DNA of 64,000 nt from Verrucomicrobiales bacterium (GTDB lineage: Bacteria; Verrucomicrobiota; Verrucomicrobiia; Verrucomicrobiales; DEV007). The notes under the pieces are model-generated. The model was not told the origin of the DNA and did not search any database. It saw nothing but the letters and a program-made list of their open reading frames with translations. Below, in pieces: positions 29,334 through 38,312 of this stretch. The stretch spans positions 155,380 to 219,379 of the forward strand of contig JARGNG010000004.1 of the NCBI GenBank assembly GCA_029213265.1, given 5' to 3'. How positions within the stretch are numbered: the first letter of the stretch is position 1; each line of letters begins with the position of its first letter. The position numbers and the translations under genes are program-made.

Positions 29334-30206
29334 ATGGCTTACCTCATCAACGGCGAAAAGATCGACGATTCTGTCATCGCAGACGAATTTGAGTCGATCA
29401 AGGATCACTACCAGAGCATGGGCGAAGTAGTTTGTTGTGATCGCGATGAAGAGTTTTGGCAGTATGCGCGCGACAACGTAATCAACCGGACCCTTCTCGA
29501 GCAGGAGTCGAATGCACGTTTTGGGGTCATTCCCGACGAAGAGGTCGATGCCCGTTTCGAGCAACTCAAAGCCGAACACGGAGGGGAACAGAATTTCTAC
29601 GACAACACCGGCTTCAACAAGGGTGATCAGGAGGTGATCTGGAATAAGCTCAAGAGCAGCATGACGGTCGACCGTCTCCTCGAGACAGAGATCGGGGAAA
29701 TTCCGGAGCCGACCGACGAGGAACGGAAGGCCTACTACGAAGCAAACATCGAGAACTATCTTTCGCAGGAGGAGATTCGTGTCAGCCAGATTTTCATCGA
29801 GCCCTCCAGTCACGATGCAGCCCGCGAGGCCTACACGGCTCTTCGCGAAGTCCGCGAGCAAATTCTCGATGGCAAAGACTTTGACGAAGCGGCCCGCGAA
29901 CATGGATCAGACGAGGATCGTGACATCGACCTGGGCTTCATGAAGCAAGGCGAAACCATGCCCGAAGTCGAAGCCATTACCTTCTCCATGCGGATCGGGG
30001 AGATCAGTCCGATTGTCGCAACTCACTATGGTTTTCACCTCTTCAAACTGACCGACCGGAAGGAACCCGCCCCAATACCCGTCGAAGAGGTCGAAGGAAT
30101 CACCGAGCAAATTGTCCTCGAGCGCAGAAATGAAGCCGTAGAGGCAGTCATTACAGACCTGAAAGAAAAAGGATCTGTTGAAGAAGTGCCCGAAGAAGCC
30201 AGCTGA
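29334..30206 (+). CDS. Parvulin-type peptidylprolyl isomerase without signal peptide
   Basis: A 290-residue protein with a SurA/PpiC-like layout: an N-terminal helical part (1-125) with a DNVINRTLLEQES helix, and a parvulin domain at about 140-235, including IRVSQIFIEPS, LGFMKQGETMPEVEAI and THYGFHLFKLTDRKE. There is no signal peptide or membrane segment, so unlike SurA or PrsA it should be cytoplasmic. The ends of the chain are acidic. No adjacent partner gene suggests a dedicated client. Confidence 0.85.
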   Translation: MAYLINGEKIDDSVIADEFESIKDHYQSMGEVVCCDRDEEFWQYARDNVINRTLLEQESNARFGVIPDEEVDARFEQLKAEHGGEQNFYDNTGFNKGDQEVIWNKLKSSMTVDRLLETEIGEIPEPTDEERKAYYEANIENYLSQEEIRVSQIFIEPSSHDAAREAYTALREVREQILDGKDFDEAAREHGSDEDRDIDLGFMKQGETMPEVEAITFSMRIGEISPIVATHYGFHLFKLTDRKEPAPIPVEEVEGITEQIVLERRNEAVEAVITDLKEKGSVEEVPEEAS

Positions 30207-30232
30207 TCGCGCGATCGGGCGCCGCCCCCCCC

Positions 30233-30742
30233 TTACCGGACTGCTGCAGCGAGGAGGTAGTGTCCAAACTGTCCCTCAGCGAGGCAGAGCATGATTCCTG
30301 TGGCTTGCTCCATCATGAAATTGCTTTGCGCAGTCGAATCCCGGAAGATCAGTCGAAGCTGAAACTTGTCGTATTCGATATCGAGATATTTTGCGGTCTC
30401 CTCAATATCCTTATCTTTCATTCCCGAAAGAAGAAACCGTTCCCCTGCCATGGGGCCCTCGGGAATAATAACGCCCTCCCGTAGAAGGCGCGCGGTCGCC
30501 TCAACGCCCCCCATCGAGTCAGGGATCACGTGAGCTACCCCCAGAGCAGCAAGTGCCTCTGACATTTGGGCAATGTTTTTCGCATTCTGCGTTGCCGCGG
30601 CCCGAATCGCAGCCTCCCGAAAAGTTGCCGTCGTCGGAATTGCGATCGCAGCAATAATCCCAATCGCAGCAACAACGATCAGAAGTTCCGTCAGGCTCAG
30701 ACCGGACGATTGCTCCGATGATGCTTTGGGGATAATTACCAT
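30233..30742 (-). CDS. Type II pseudopilin-like protein
   Basis: A 169-residue protein with a type IV prepilin leader. The cleavage site is G14/L15, followed by LSLTEL with the conserved Glu at +5 (E19) and a hydrophobic stalk helix of about 20 residues (VVAAIGIIAAIAIPTTATF). Such proteins are processed by a prepilin peptidase and assemble in type II secretion or type IV pili. The C-terminal globular part has no recognised domain. No assembly genes lie nearby. It is divergent from the hybrid histidine kinase, sharing a short AT-rich intergenic region. Confidence 0.88.
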   Translation of the reverse strand: MVIIPKASSEQSSGLSLTELLIVVAAIGIIAAIAIPTTATFREAAIRAAATQNAKNIAQMSEALAALGVAHVIPDSMGGVEATARLLREGVIIPEGPMAGERFLLSGMKDKDIEETAKYLDIEYDKFQLRLIFRDSTAQSNFMMEQATGIMLCLAEGQFGHYLLAAAVR

Positions 30743-30876
30743 AGATTCAGGCTTAGAAATAAATTAGAAGAATCTTGATATTACGCTAAGCTCAACTAAT
30801 ATCTAAAAATTACGAATATTGAGATTACTTAAGGAAATCTACTTCCCAAAAGATCGCATCTCAAGCACGAATTTCA
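30743..30876. promoter_or_regulatory. AT-rich divergent intergenic region
   Basis: The 134 bases between the pseudopilin and the hybrid kinase are markedly more AT-rich than the surroundings. Both promoters must lie here, but I cannot assign hexamers with confidence. Confidence 0.45.
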
Positions 30877-33800
30877 TTGAACCTGAAATTTATAATTATT
30901 CCAATGTCTCGCAAAATCTCCCTTTGGCCATTGGCATTGATGCTTCTGCTAAGTTCTCTTCTCTTGAGCGAGTTAGGGTATTCGGAAGGAACGTCCAATC
31001 GGATTCGATTCACAACACTTTCCAAATCGACTCCGGCCGGCCTGAAGTCAGATATCATTCGTGACATCAACCAGGACCTCGGTGGGTTTGTCTGGATCGC
31101 CACAGATCAGGGCTTGAGCCGGTTCGACGGATGGGCATCCGTCCATTTTCGACATGATCCCTCCGATCTCGAGTCGTTAAGTTCCAACCATATCACGTGC
31201 GTCACCACAGCAAGGAACAAAAGAACGAATATATGGCTCGGTACGGCCTCCAACGGACTCGTTATTCTTGATCGGGATACCAATCGAGCCAGCTGGATCC
31301 AAAGAGGCACGGAAGCCGGCGCAGGACTTCTCTCCAATGAGATCAATGACCTTGCGATGACGGAAGACCGGTTTCTGTGGATCGGAACGGAAGCGGGATT
31401 GAACGTCTACAGCATCGAGACAAACAAGATGGCGACCGCAAAAGGCATTCCTGCGGGAAGTGCCATTTCCTTCGTCCAGTCAATCCAGGGGACTGACCTG
31501 TGGGTAGGAACAATCGATGGGCTTCTTTATGAGTGGGACGCTGCGTCTTCTTCCTTTCAAAAGAGGTGGCAAACTTCGGTTCCTGTTACCTGTGTCATGA
31601 AGGATACAAAGGATCGCCTTTGGGTGGGCACCAAAGGAAAAGGCCTGTTTTCCAAGGTAGCAAAATCTAAATCAGCGCCCAAACCGGTGAAATTTGATTC
31701 CATCAACGTCACTTCGATGTTGACCGATTCAAATGGGGAACTCTGGGTCGGAACGACCGATGGCCTTGCCCTCCTCGACTCGACGGATGAAACCTTTCTC
31801 TGGTTTCGTAACAATCCGCGGCATGGCGACAGTCTTGTCGACAATCATATCACTCAGATTTACGAAGACCGATCCAGAATGCTCTGGGTGGGAACCGCGG
31901 GAGGCGGCACGAGCCGGTTCAGCCTGGAACAGGAGTGGTTTACTCATATTCGGAAGAATACGGAACAGGACAACGCTTTGCCGGATTCAGTGATTCGATC
32001 CTTCGCTCGTGGAGAAAACCACATTGTTTGGGTCGGCACGGAGAAGGGTCTCGCGAAATGGAAAGCAGACCAGCAATCATTCGGAGATCCACCAGCGATT
32101 CCGGTTCTGGAGGAAAAAAGCATCTCCAGCCTCCTTCTCGATAGTGAGAGTAATTTATGGGTGGGAACCCAGGGTGCCGGACTTGTCCGCGCCTCCCCTG
32201 CCGGAAAAGTGGAACATTTTACGCACGATCCCGACAATCCAACCAGTCTCCACCACGACAACATTCGAGTGGTCTTCGAAACCTTCGAAAATGAGATCCT
32301 TATTGGCACGGTGGGCGGAGGTCTCCTCAGATTTGATCAAAAGAAGGAGAATTTTTCCCGCGTCGAAGTGGAGAACTCCATCGACGCGCTCTTCATCGAA
32401 ACGATCTCCGAAGACCTGGACGGAAACCTCTGGGTTTCCTCACGCAGCGAGATCTACGTTCAGTTCAAGGAGCAGAAGAACCTTGCTCCGCTTTCTCAGA
32501 TCTATCCGAACCTGGGCCCTCTTTCCTCCAATAGGATCACGTCCATCCTGCCCGATTCCAACGGAATTGTCTGGATTGGAACGCGCGAATCCGGTCTCGA
32601 CCGAATCAATCTTTTGACGGGGGAAGTTACAAATTTCAATGCGGCCATTCACGGAATCCTTGACGACGAAATCAAATCGATTGCCAAAGATGACCAGGGC
32701 TTCCTCTGGGTTGCGACCCGCTCCGGAATTGCACGGCTGGATTCCCTGCAGAGCGAATTTCGCGTCTTCACAGCAGAAGACGGACTTCAAAGCCAGGGAT
32801 TCACTCAGGGTGCCGTGATCCGGGCTCCCAATGGCAGTTTCTACTTTGGAGGGATGGATGGCTTCAACATCATTAACCCTTCGGATCTTCCATCCAAGCC
32901 GCGACCGCCGAACCCCATGCTGACCGGTCTCGAATATTTCGGAGAGCCCGTCATCCCAAAACCGGGGGGAATTCTCGAAAAGGAAATTGCGGCAACGGAC
33001 GTCATTACCCTTCCCTTTGATCAGCGAAATCGCTTCGCAATTCACTTTGGAAACCTCGACTACCGGTATCCCAACAGAGGGCACTTCCGCTACATGCTGG
33101 AGCCTCTCGAAGCTGCGTGGCAACTCGCCGCCGACGAGCGGAAAGCGACATTTTCCTCCCTCGCGCCCGGGAAATACACCTTCCGGGTCCAAAGTTCTGT
33201 CGATGGCCGCGAATGGCCCGACGTCGCTGCAAAAATCAACATTCGAATTACCCCACCCTGGTGGGAAACGTGGTGGTTCCGGGCTCTCGCCTTCGTTGTT
33301 TTGCTCGGCCTGGCCGTCGGTATTACCAAATTCATGGTTCGAAGCCGACTCCGCCACATGGCGCAACGCGAGCAACGAATCACTGCCCAAAGGGACCGGG
33401 CGGAAGCGGAGCTCGCCCGACAACTGCAAAACCGAATGCTGATCGAGCGAACGGCAACCCAGCTGCGCGACGATCTCCGCGAGGATCAAATTCTCAACGA
33501 ACCTCTCAAAGGGATCATTGAGCAGTTCGACGCGTCTCACTGCCTTGTTCACCGCCTCACCGAAACCCTCGATGAAGAAGGCTCCGTACATCGCGCGCTC
33601 ACGCGCATCGGCTATTTTGCCAAGGGGCCGGACGAACTCGGAGGAATCGCTCCGGGAATATTTCTGCAACATCCCCTCATCGGGAAAATTCTCAAATCAG
33701 ACGAGGTCGTTGTCGTTACCGACAAGAGTCAGATCCCCACCACGCTTCTTCAAGCCTTTCCGGAGAATGCCAAGATCACCTTGATTGCCTCGAAGACGAG

Positions 33801-35211
33801 CTTCCTCGACAATCCCAATGGTCTCATCACCCTTCTTCGCGTCGAAAATGAAACTCTCTGGTCTACCACCGACCTGAAACTCCTCGAAGCCCTCTCCGGC
33901 CAATTTGGAATCGCGATCGCGCAGCTCGATACTGCAGCCACCGAAGAACGATACCGCCACCATCTTGAGGAAGCCAAACACCACGCCGAAGTGGCGAACC
34001 GTGCCAAGAGTGATTTCCTCGCGAAAATGACGCACGAGCTGCGAACACCCCTCAACGCGATTATCGGATTCTCAGAAATCCTTGGAGAGGACAAAACGCT
34101 CGCCACCAAACAGCGGGAAACCCTCGACATCATCAACAACAGCGGAGAACACCTTCTCGACGTGATTAACGAAATCCTCGATCTGTCGAAAATCGAGGCG
34201 GGAAAGATGGAGCGGAACGACGAAACGTTCGCCTTCGTCCCCATGCTGAAATCCGTTTATGAGATGCTCGCCATGAAAGCGGAGTCAAAGCGAATCGGGT
34301 TCCACTTCGCGGCCCAGTCAGCCATGCCGGGCGATGTACGCAGCGACCGGAGCAAGCTCCGACAGATCCTGATCAACCTCATCGGGAATGCGATAAAATT
34401 CACTTCCCAGGGAGCCGTGAGCCTTTCCGTCAAGGTCTCCGCCCTTTCCGAGCCGGAGGAGATTGATATGCGGGTTCAAAGAAGAATTCGCGTTGAATTT
34501 GAAATAAAAGACACCGGCCGCGGCATTTCCGCAGCGGAAATCCCAAAACTCTTCGAGCGTTATTCACAAACGGAATCCGGAATCCGCAGCTCCGAAGGAA
34601 CCGGGCTGGGACTTCCCATCGCGAAAAGCTTTGTCGAGCTTCTCGGAGGAAGCGTCAAAGTTACCTCAGAAGTGGGCGAAGGAACGACCTTCCGCTTTTC
34701 CATCGAATGCGACGAACTTGCCCCCGTTCGAACCACATCGGGAGAAGTTTCCCGGATTCTCGATGAGACATCAGCTCAGCACATTATCGGTTACGATGCC
34801 CCGGTCGAGGACCTCCGGATTCTTGTCGCCGAGGATCAGCCCACGAACCGCCTCCTCCTCCAAAAGATTCTCGGAAAAGCCGGCTTCACGATCGAAGAAG
34901 TCGAGAACGGCGAAGAAGCGGTCAAAAAGTGGAGCGAGTGGAAACCTCATCTCATCTTTATGGACGAAGACATGCCGGTCATGAAAGGCAGTGCTGCAAC
35001 GAGGGCCATCATGGAAAAAGCCGGCGCTGACGATCGACCCGTCATTGTCTCCCTGACAGCCTATGCCCTCGAGCAGGCTCGTATCGGAGCGATGGAAGCC
35101 GGATCCGCGGACTTCGTCGCCAAGCCGTTCCGATCGCACGAACTCTTTTCCGTAATCTCGAAACACCTCGGTGTGACATACCAGTACAAAGACGGCGCGA
35201 ATGTCGCATGA
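30877..35211 (+). CDS. Reg_prop/Y_Y_Y hybrid sensor histidine kinase with GAF-like region and receiver
   Basis: A 1444-residue one-protein two-component sensor. The N-terminus has a hydrophobic signal; an alternative start is the ATG at 30904 (nine residues shorter). Residues about 45-680 form repeated Reg_prop propeller blades (motifs such as LWVGT..G and FLWIGTEAGL), then a Y_Y_Y-like beta domain (about 725-790), a membrane helix (FRALAFVVLLGLAVGITKFM, about 805-825), a coiled coil, and a GAF-like region. The kinase core has the HisKA phosphoacceptor H1053 (MTHELRTPLNAI), the N box NLIGNAIKFT, G1 DTGRGIS and G2 GTGLGLPIA. A C-terminal receiver follows, with phosphoacceptor D1363 in IFMDEDMP and lysine in FVAKPF. 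Unlike many Bacteroidota HTCS proteins there is no AraC-type DNA-binding domain, so a separate output partner is needed. Confidence 0.92.
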   Translation: MNLKFIIIPMSRKISLWPLALMLLLSSLLLSELGYSEGTSNRIRFTTLSKSTPAGLKSDIIRDINQDLGGFVWIATDQGLSRFDGWASVHFRHDPSDLESLSSNHITCVTTARNKRTNIWLGTASNGLVILDRDTNRASWIQRGTEAGAGLLSNEINDLAMTEDRFLWIGTEAGLNVYSIETNKMATAKGIPAGSAISFVQSIQGTDLWVGTIDGLLYEWDAASSSFQKRWQTSVPVTCVMKDTKDRLWVGTKGKGLFSKVAKSKSAPKPVKFDSINVTSMLTDSNGELWVGTTDGLALLDSTDETFLWFRNNPRHGDSLVDNHITQIYEDRSRMLWVGTAGGGTSRFSLEQEWFTHIRKNTEQDNALPDSVIRSFARGENHIVWVGTEKGLAKWKADQQSFGDPPAIPVLEEKSISSLLLDSESNLWVGTQGAGLVRASPAGKVEHFTHDPDNPTSLHHDNIRVVFETFENEILIGTVGGGLLRFDQKKENFSRVEVENSIDALFIETISEDLDGNLWVSSRSEIYVQFKEQKNLAPLSQIYPNLGPLSSNRITSILPDSNGIVWIGTRESGLDRINLLTGEVTNFNAAIHGILDDEIKSIAKDDQGFLWVATRSGIARLDSLQSEFRVFTAEDGLQSQGFTQGAVIRAPNGSFYFGGMDGFNIINPSDLPSKPRPPNPMLTGLEYFGEPVIPKPGGILEKEIAATDVITLPFDQRNRFAIHFGNLDYRYPNRGHFRYMLEPLEAAWQLAADERKATFSSLAPGKYTFRVQSSVDGREWPDVAAKINIRITPPWWETWWFRALAFVVLLGLAVGITKFMVRSRLRHMAQREQRITAQRDRAEAELARQLQNRMLIERTATQLRDDLREDQILNEPLKGIIEQFDASHCLVHRLTETLDEEGSVHRALTRIGYFAKGPDELGGIAPGIFLQHPLIGKILKSDEVVVVTDKSQIPTTLLQAFPENAKITLIASKTSFLDNPNGLITLLRVENETLWSTTDLKLLEALSGQFGIAIAQLDTAATEERYRHHLEEAKHHAEVANRAKSDFLAKMTHELRTPLNAIIGFSEILGEDKTLATKQRETLDIINNSGEHLLDVINEILDLSKIEAGKMERNDETFAFVPMLKSVYEMLAMKAESKRIGFHFAAQSAMPGDVRSDRSKLRQILINLIGNAIKFTSQGAVSLSVKVSALSEPEEIDMRVQRRIRVEFEIKDTGRGISAAEIPKLFERYSQTESGIRSSEGTGLGLPIAKSFVELLGGSVKVTSEVGEGTTFRFSIECDELAPVRTTSGEVSRILDETSAQHIIGYDAPVEDLRILVAEDQPTNRLLLQKILGKAGFTIEEVENGEEAVKKWSEWKPHLIFMDEDMPVMKGSAATRAIMEKAGADDRPVIVSLTAYALEQARIGAMEAGSADFVAKPFRSHELFSVISKHLGVTYQYKDGANVA

Positions 35212-35233
35212 ACGCCGGGACGGTAGCTCCCGA

Positions 35234-35536
35234 CTAGTAGCTGCGACTATCGGGCTCGGTCAGCTCGAACTGCCCCGCCACCTTTTCGGCCATGCAGGGC
35301 GTGCTCGCCTCAACCCAATGGCCAAAATGCTCACTCGCTTTGTGAGCAAGAAAGGCCTCCCGATCCGTGTAGACTTCGTAGATCGCAAATCTTCCCGGAT
35401 CGTCGATGTGTCGTGACCATTCCCACTTCAGGCAACTAGGCTCCTGGCGTGAATGGGAAGCGTTGTCATTCAGCGCGGCAATGAGGTCATCCTCTTTTCC
35501 CGCTACCGCATCAATCGTAACTACTATGGCAAGCAT
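35234..35536 (-). CDS. ABM-domain (antibiotic biosynthesis monooxygenase-type) protein
   Basis: A 100-residue protein of the dimeric alpha-beta barrel ABM fold, also called putative quinol monooxygenase (YgiN-like). The strand motif VVTIDAVAGKEDDLIAAL and the stretch HSRQEPSCLKWEWSRHIDDP match the family, with FAIYEVYTDREAFLAHKASEHFGHW near the end. These small proteins act on quinols or aromatic compounds, or protect against them. The substrate is unknown. Confidence 0.88.
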   Translation of the reverse strand: MLAIVVTIDAVAGKEDDLIAALNDNASHSRQEPSCLKWEWSRHIDDPGRFAIYEVYTDREAFLAHKASEHFGHWVEASTPCMAEKVAGQFELTEPDSRSY

Positions 35537-35591
35537 CTCCCGAAGTAGCCGAATATGTTTGGAAACGCAAGTTTCCGGGTAAAAGAGCCAA

Positions 35592-35906
35592 CTAAAAGCC
35601 CATTCCCGGGGGCAATCCCATTCCGGCCGTGAGCTTGCTCATTTCGGCAGCGCTCTCTTCTTTCGCCTGCGCAATCGCCTGCTTCACCCCGCTCAGGACA
35701 AGATCTTCCAGCATTTCCACGTCATCCGGATCGACAACGGCAGGATCAATTTTGATCGAAGAAACTTCGCCGGCGCCATTGGCCACGACAGTCACTTTTC
35801 CGCCGCCGACACTGGATTCAAAATCCTTCGAGGCGAGTTCTTCCTGCATTTGGCCCATCTTTTTTTGCATGTCCTGGGCCTGCTTCATCATCTTGGCGAT
35901 ATTCAT
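35592..35906 (-). CDS. ybaB: YbaB/EbfC-family nucleoid-associated protein
   Basis: A protein of about 104 residues from the ATG at 35906, which begins MNIAKMMKQAQDMQ as in its relatives (an upstream in-frame ATG at 35924 gives 110 residues). The N-terminal coiled coil and the Gly/Met-rich tail ending GLPPGMGF are typical. YbaB dimers bind DNA in the nucleoid. It lies immediately downstream of dnaX, the common bacterial arrangement. Confidence 0.94.
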   Translation of the reverse strand: MNIAKMMKQAQDMQKKMGQMQEELASKDFESSVGGGKVTVVANGAGEVSSIKIDPAVVDPDDVEMLEDLVLSGVKQAIAQAKEESAAEMSKLTAGMGLPPGMGF

Positions 35907-35924
35907 AGTCGTGTATTTTATCAA

Positions 35925-37790
35925 TTAGGATTTGATCACTCTTGCTTCAAACTTCTCGAGAGCTTCTGCGATCAGGGGATCGTTTTTAAAATTGTCTTCC
36001 GGCTCCTCTATTTCGGGTTCGGGTTCCGGCGCAGGAACTTCCTCGGCGACCGGTTCAGGGATCTCCGCTTCCTCCTCCTCGACCTCCAACTCAATCGGCT
36101 GAAGGTCATCGCGCACTTCGATCTTCAGATCAATGTGCCCACCCGCCAGCTTCGCCAGCTCTTTCGCCATTTCCTCCTCGTAGCGGGAGATGGAATCCCG
36201 GAAAAAACTCTGCTCTGCGGAGAATCCAATCGCCAATTCGGTCCCGGAATGGCTCAAAAACTGTGCCGGCTCCAACCAGGTATCGAGAGAAGGAACCGAT
36301 GCGATGATAGCCTGTCGACCGATGTTCCAGAGCTCAACTCCTGAAAGCGGGCCGCTGATCGGCTCGGGCGCGGCCACCGGAGGATCGACTTCTACCGGCG
36401 CCGGATCAGCTGAAGTTTCGTGAACCGGCTCCGCCGCCACAGGTTCCGATTGGGGCTCTTCAGGGAGGGAAATCGGATCATCGAGCGAGAGAACGACTTT
36501 CTCAATGGATTCGACAGGACTCTCAGCGGGCGCTGCTTCCTCCGTAGCGACAGGAGCGCTCTCCGCAATCGGCTCGACCACAGCCGCCGGAGCAGGAGCC
36601 TGGGCCCGCGGCGACGAGACTGGCACAGCAGCCGGAAGTCGTTCCGCCGCAGAGGCAGCACCCGATACCAGGGCGATGACATCATCGATCGAAGATTCAC
36701 CGAGACACTGGATCGCTTTGATCACGGCGATTTCGAAATGCAGCTTCTTATTCGGGGCCCACTTCATGCGGGAGTCCGTCTCCGCGAAAAGATCAATCAG
36801 GCGGAGGAGGCGCTGGGTATCGACCAGCTCAGCCTGCTCCTGGATCAATTGCAGAACCTCGGAAGGCATTTCCCCCGTGTTCGCTTCCGGATCGACTTTC
36901 ACAACGAGAACATTGCGATAGTGCCCGATCAGGTCCCCCAGTAAACGGGAAAGATCCTTTCCGGATTCGGCATGCCGGTGGACTCCCTCCAGCGCCGGAG
37001 AGTTCTGTCGCCGGAGGATTTGCCCGGCCAGTTCGGCGATCGATTCGGTCGAATTGAATCCAAAGATCTCGAGAACGTTGGATTCGTCAATTTTGTCGCC
37101 GCAAAAGGCCACGAGCTGATCCAGCATGGACTGGGCATCCCGCATCCCTCCTTCGGCCCCTTTTGCAATCGCGAAGGCGGCCCCTTCCGTGATCTCGATC
37201 CCTTCCTCTTTCGCAATGAACTGCAAATGATGAGCGATGATGTCGGTCGGAATGCGGCGAAGATCGAATCGCTGGCATCGACTGATGATGGTCGGCAGAA
37301 TTTTCTGGGGCTCCGTCGTCGCAAAGATGAATTTCACATGAGCGGGCGGCTCTTCAAGGGTCTTCAAGAGCGCATTGAATGCCGCTGTCGACAGCATGTG
37401 GACCTCGTCGATGTAGTAGATTTTGAACTGTCCTGAACTCGGGGCGAACTTCACCGTGTCGCGCAATTCGCGAACCTGCTCGACGCCGTTATTGGAGGCA
37501 CCGTCAATCTCCAGGACGTCGAGGCTGTTTCCTTCGGCAATTTCGAGGCAGACCGGATCCTCCGGATCAAAGGTCGCACTGGGTCCGCCGGGACAGTTAA
37601 GCGCTTTCGCCAGAATCCGGGCTGTCGACGTCTTTCCGGTTCCACGGGGCCCCACAAAAAGATAGGCATGGGCAAGTCGTTCCTGAGCAATTGCATTGCG
37701 CAGTGTCTGAATGACATGATCCTGCCCCAGAACATCTTCAAATGTCCGGGGACGATACTTTCTCGCAAAAACCTGATAGGACTCACTCAC
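35925..37790 (-). CDS. dnaX: DNA polymerase III subunit gamma/tau (DnaX)
   Basis: A 621-residue clamp-loader ATPase. The P loop is GPRGTGKTSTAR (residues 48-59), with the sensor DEVHMLS near residue 125 and the arginine-finger region SRCQRFDLRR. The zinc module that in E. coli has four cysteines has only two here (C66 and C81), separated by DPEDPV rather than further cysteines. The long linker from about 380 to 540 is rich in Ala, Pro and Glu and has low sequence complexity, consistent with the tau extension. ybaB follows at its end. I saw no slippery sequence, though I did not test for one systematically. Confidence 0.95.
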   Translation of the reverse strand: MSESYQVFARKYRPRTFEDVLGQDHVIQTLRNAIAQERLAHAYLFVGPRGTGKTSTARILAKALNCPGGPSATFDPEDPVCLEIAEGNSLDVLEIDGASNNGVEQVRELRDTVKFAPSSGQFKIYYIDEVHMLSTAAFNALLKTLEEPPAHVKFIFATTEPQKILPTIISRCQRFDLRRIPTDIIAHHLQFIAKEEGIEITEGAAFAIAKGAEGGMRDAQSMLDQLVAFCGDKIDESNVLEIFGFNSTESIAELAGQILRRQNSPALEGVHRHAESGKDLSRLLGDLIGHYRNVLVVKVDPEANTGEMPSEVLQLIQEQAELVDTQRLLRLIDLFAETDSRMKWAPNKKLHFEIAVIKAIQCLGESSIDDVIALVSGAASAAERLPAAVPVSSPRAQAPAPAAVVEPIAESAPVATEEAAPAESPVESIEKVVLSLDDPISLPEEPQSEPVAAEPVHETSADPAPVEVDPPVAAPEPISGPLSGVELWNIGRQAIIASVPSLDTWLEPAQFLSHSGTELAIGFSAEQSFFRDSISRYEEEMAKELAKLAGGHIDLKIEVRDDLQPIELEVEEEEAEIPEPVAEEVPAPEPEPEIEEPEDNFKNDPLIAEALEKFEARVIKS

Positions 37791-37986
37791 GGGCCCACTG
37801 TAGAGAAGAATCGGAGAAGGAAAATGAAGAATCGGAGAAAATTACGGAAATCGTCACGGAAATCACTACGATTTCCTGAGGTTTCGCATACTGCGACTCT
37901 CCCGCCCAGATAAATCACACTGACATCGCCCCATGAGCCGTCCCGAAAAGGATCCAGAGCACTTCAAATAGATCAACTAATCGAGT

Positions 37987-38311
37987 TTGATGCCCGGGTC
38001 GAACAAGCCGGATCTGATCGGTTGCTACCTTCCCTTTCTCCTGCCCCTCATTTGCATCCCTTTCATTATCTGGAAACCATCGCTGCGGTGGATTCTGATT
38101 CTGATGATCCCGTTGATTGGGGAGCGAGACGATACTGCAACCACCTCGTTTCCACCGGATCGCCTGTGCGAAATGCGGCTTCAACCTGACAAGACGACAA
38201 TCAAACGGCGCTCCGGGACAGGACTACTTCAAAGTAATGGCTCAGCCCCACTTTTTCGAGGACTGCCCCAATTGCGGCACAGCGGAAACCGGGGAGATCC
38301 AAGAAAAGTAG
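37987..38311 (+). pseudogene. Possible small membrane/zinc-ribbon protein split by a frameshift
   Basis: Frame 1 from the ATG at 37990 encodes about 44 residues with a strongly hydrophobic segment (CYLPFLLPLICIPFIIW and following). At the GGGG run near 38119-38122 coding potential passes to frame 2, which reads on to two zinc-ribbon-like pairs, CAKCG and CPNCG, and stops at 38311. Removing one G from that run would give a single protein of about 105 residues: membrane segment followed by a zinc ribbon. Neither half resembles a named family. The frame-2 part alone would need a TTG start at 38117. This is my reading; it could equally be two unrelated short frames. Confidence 0.4.
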
Positions 38312-38312
38312 T

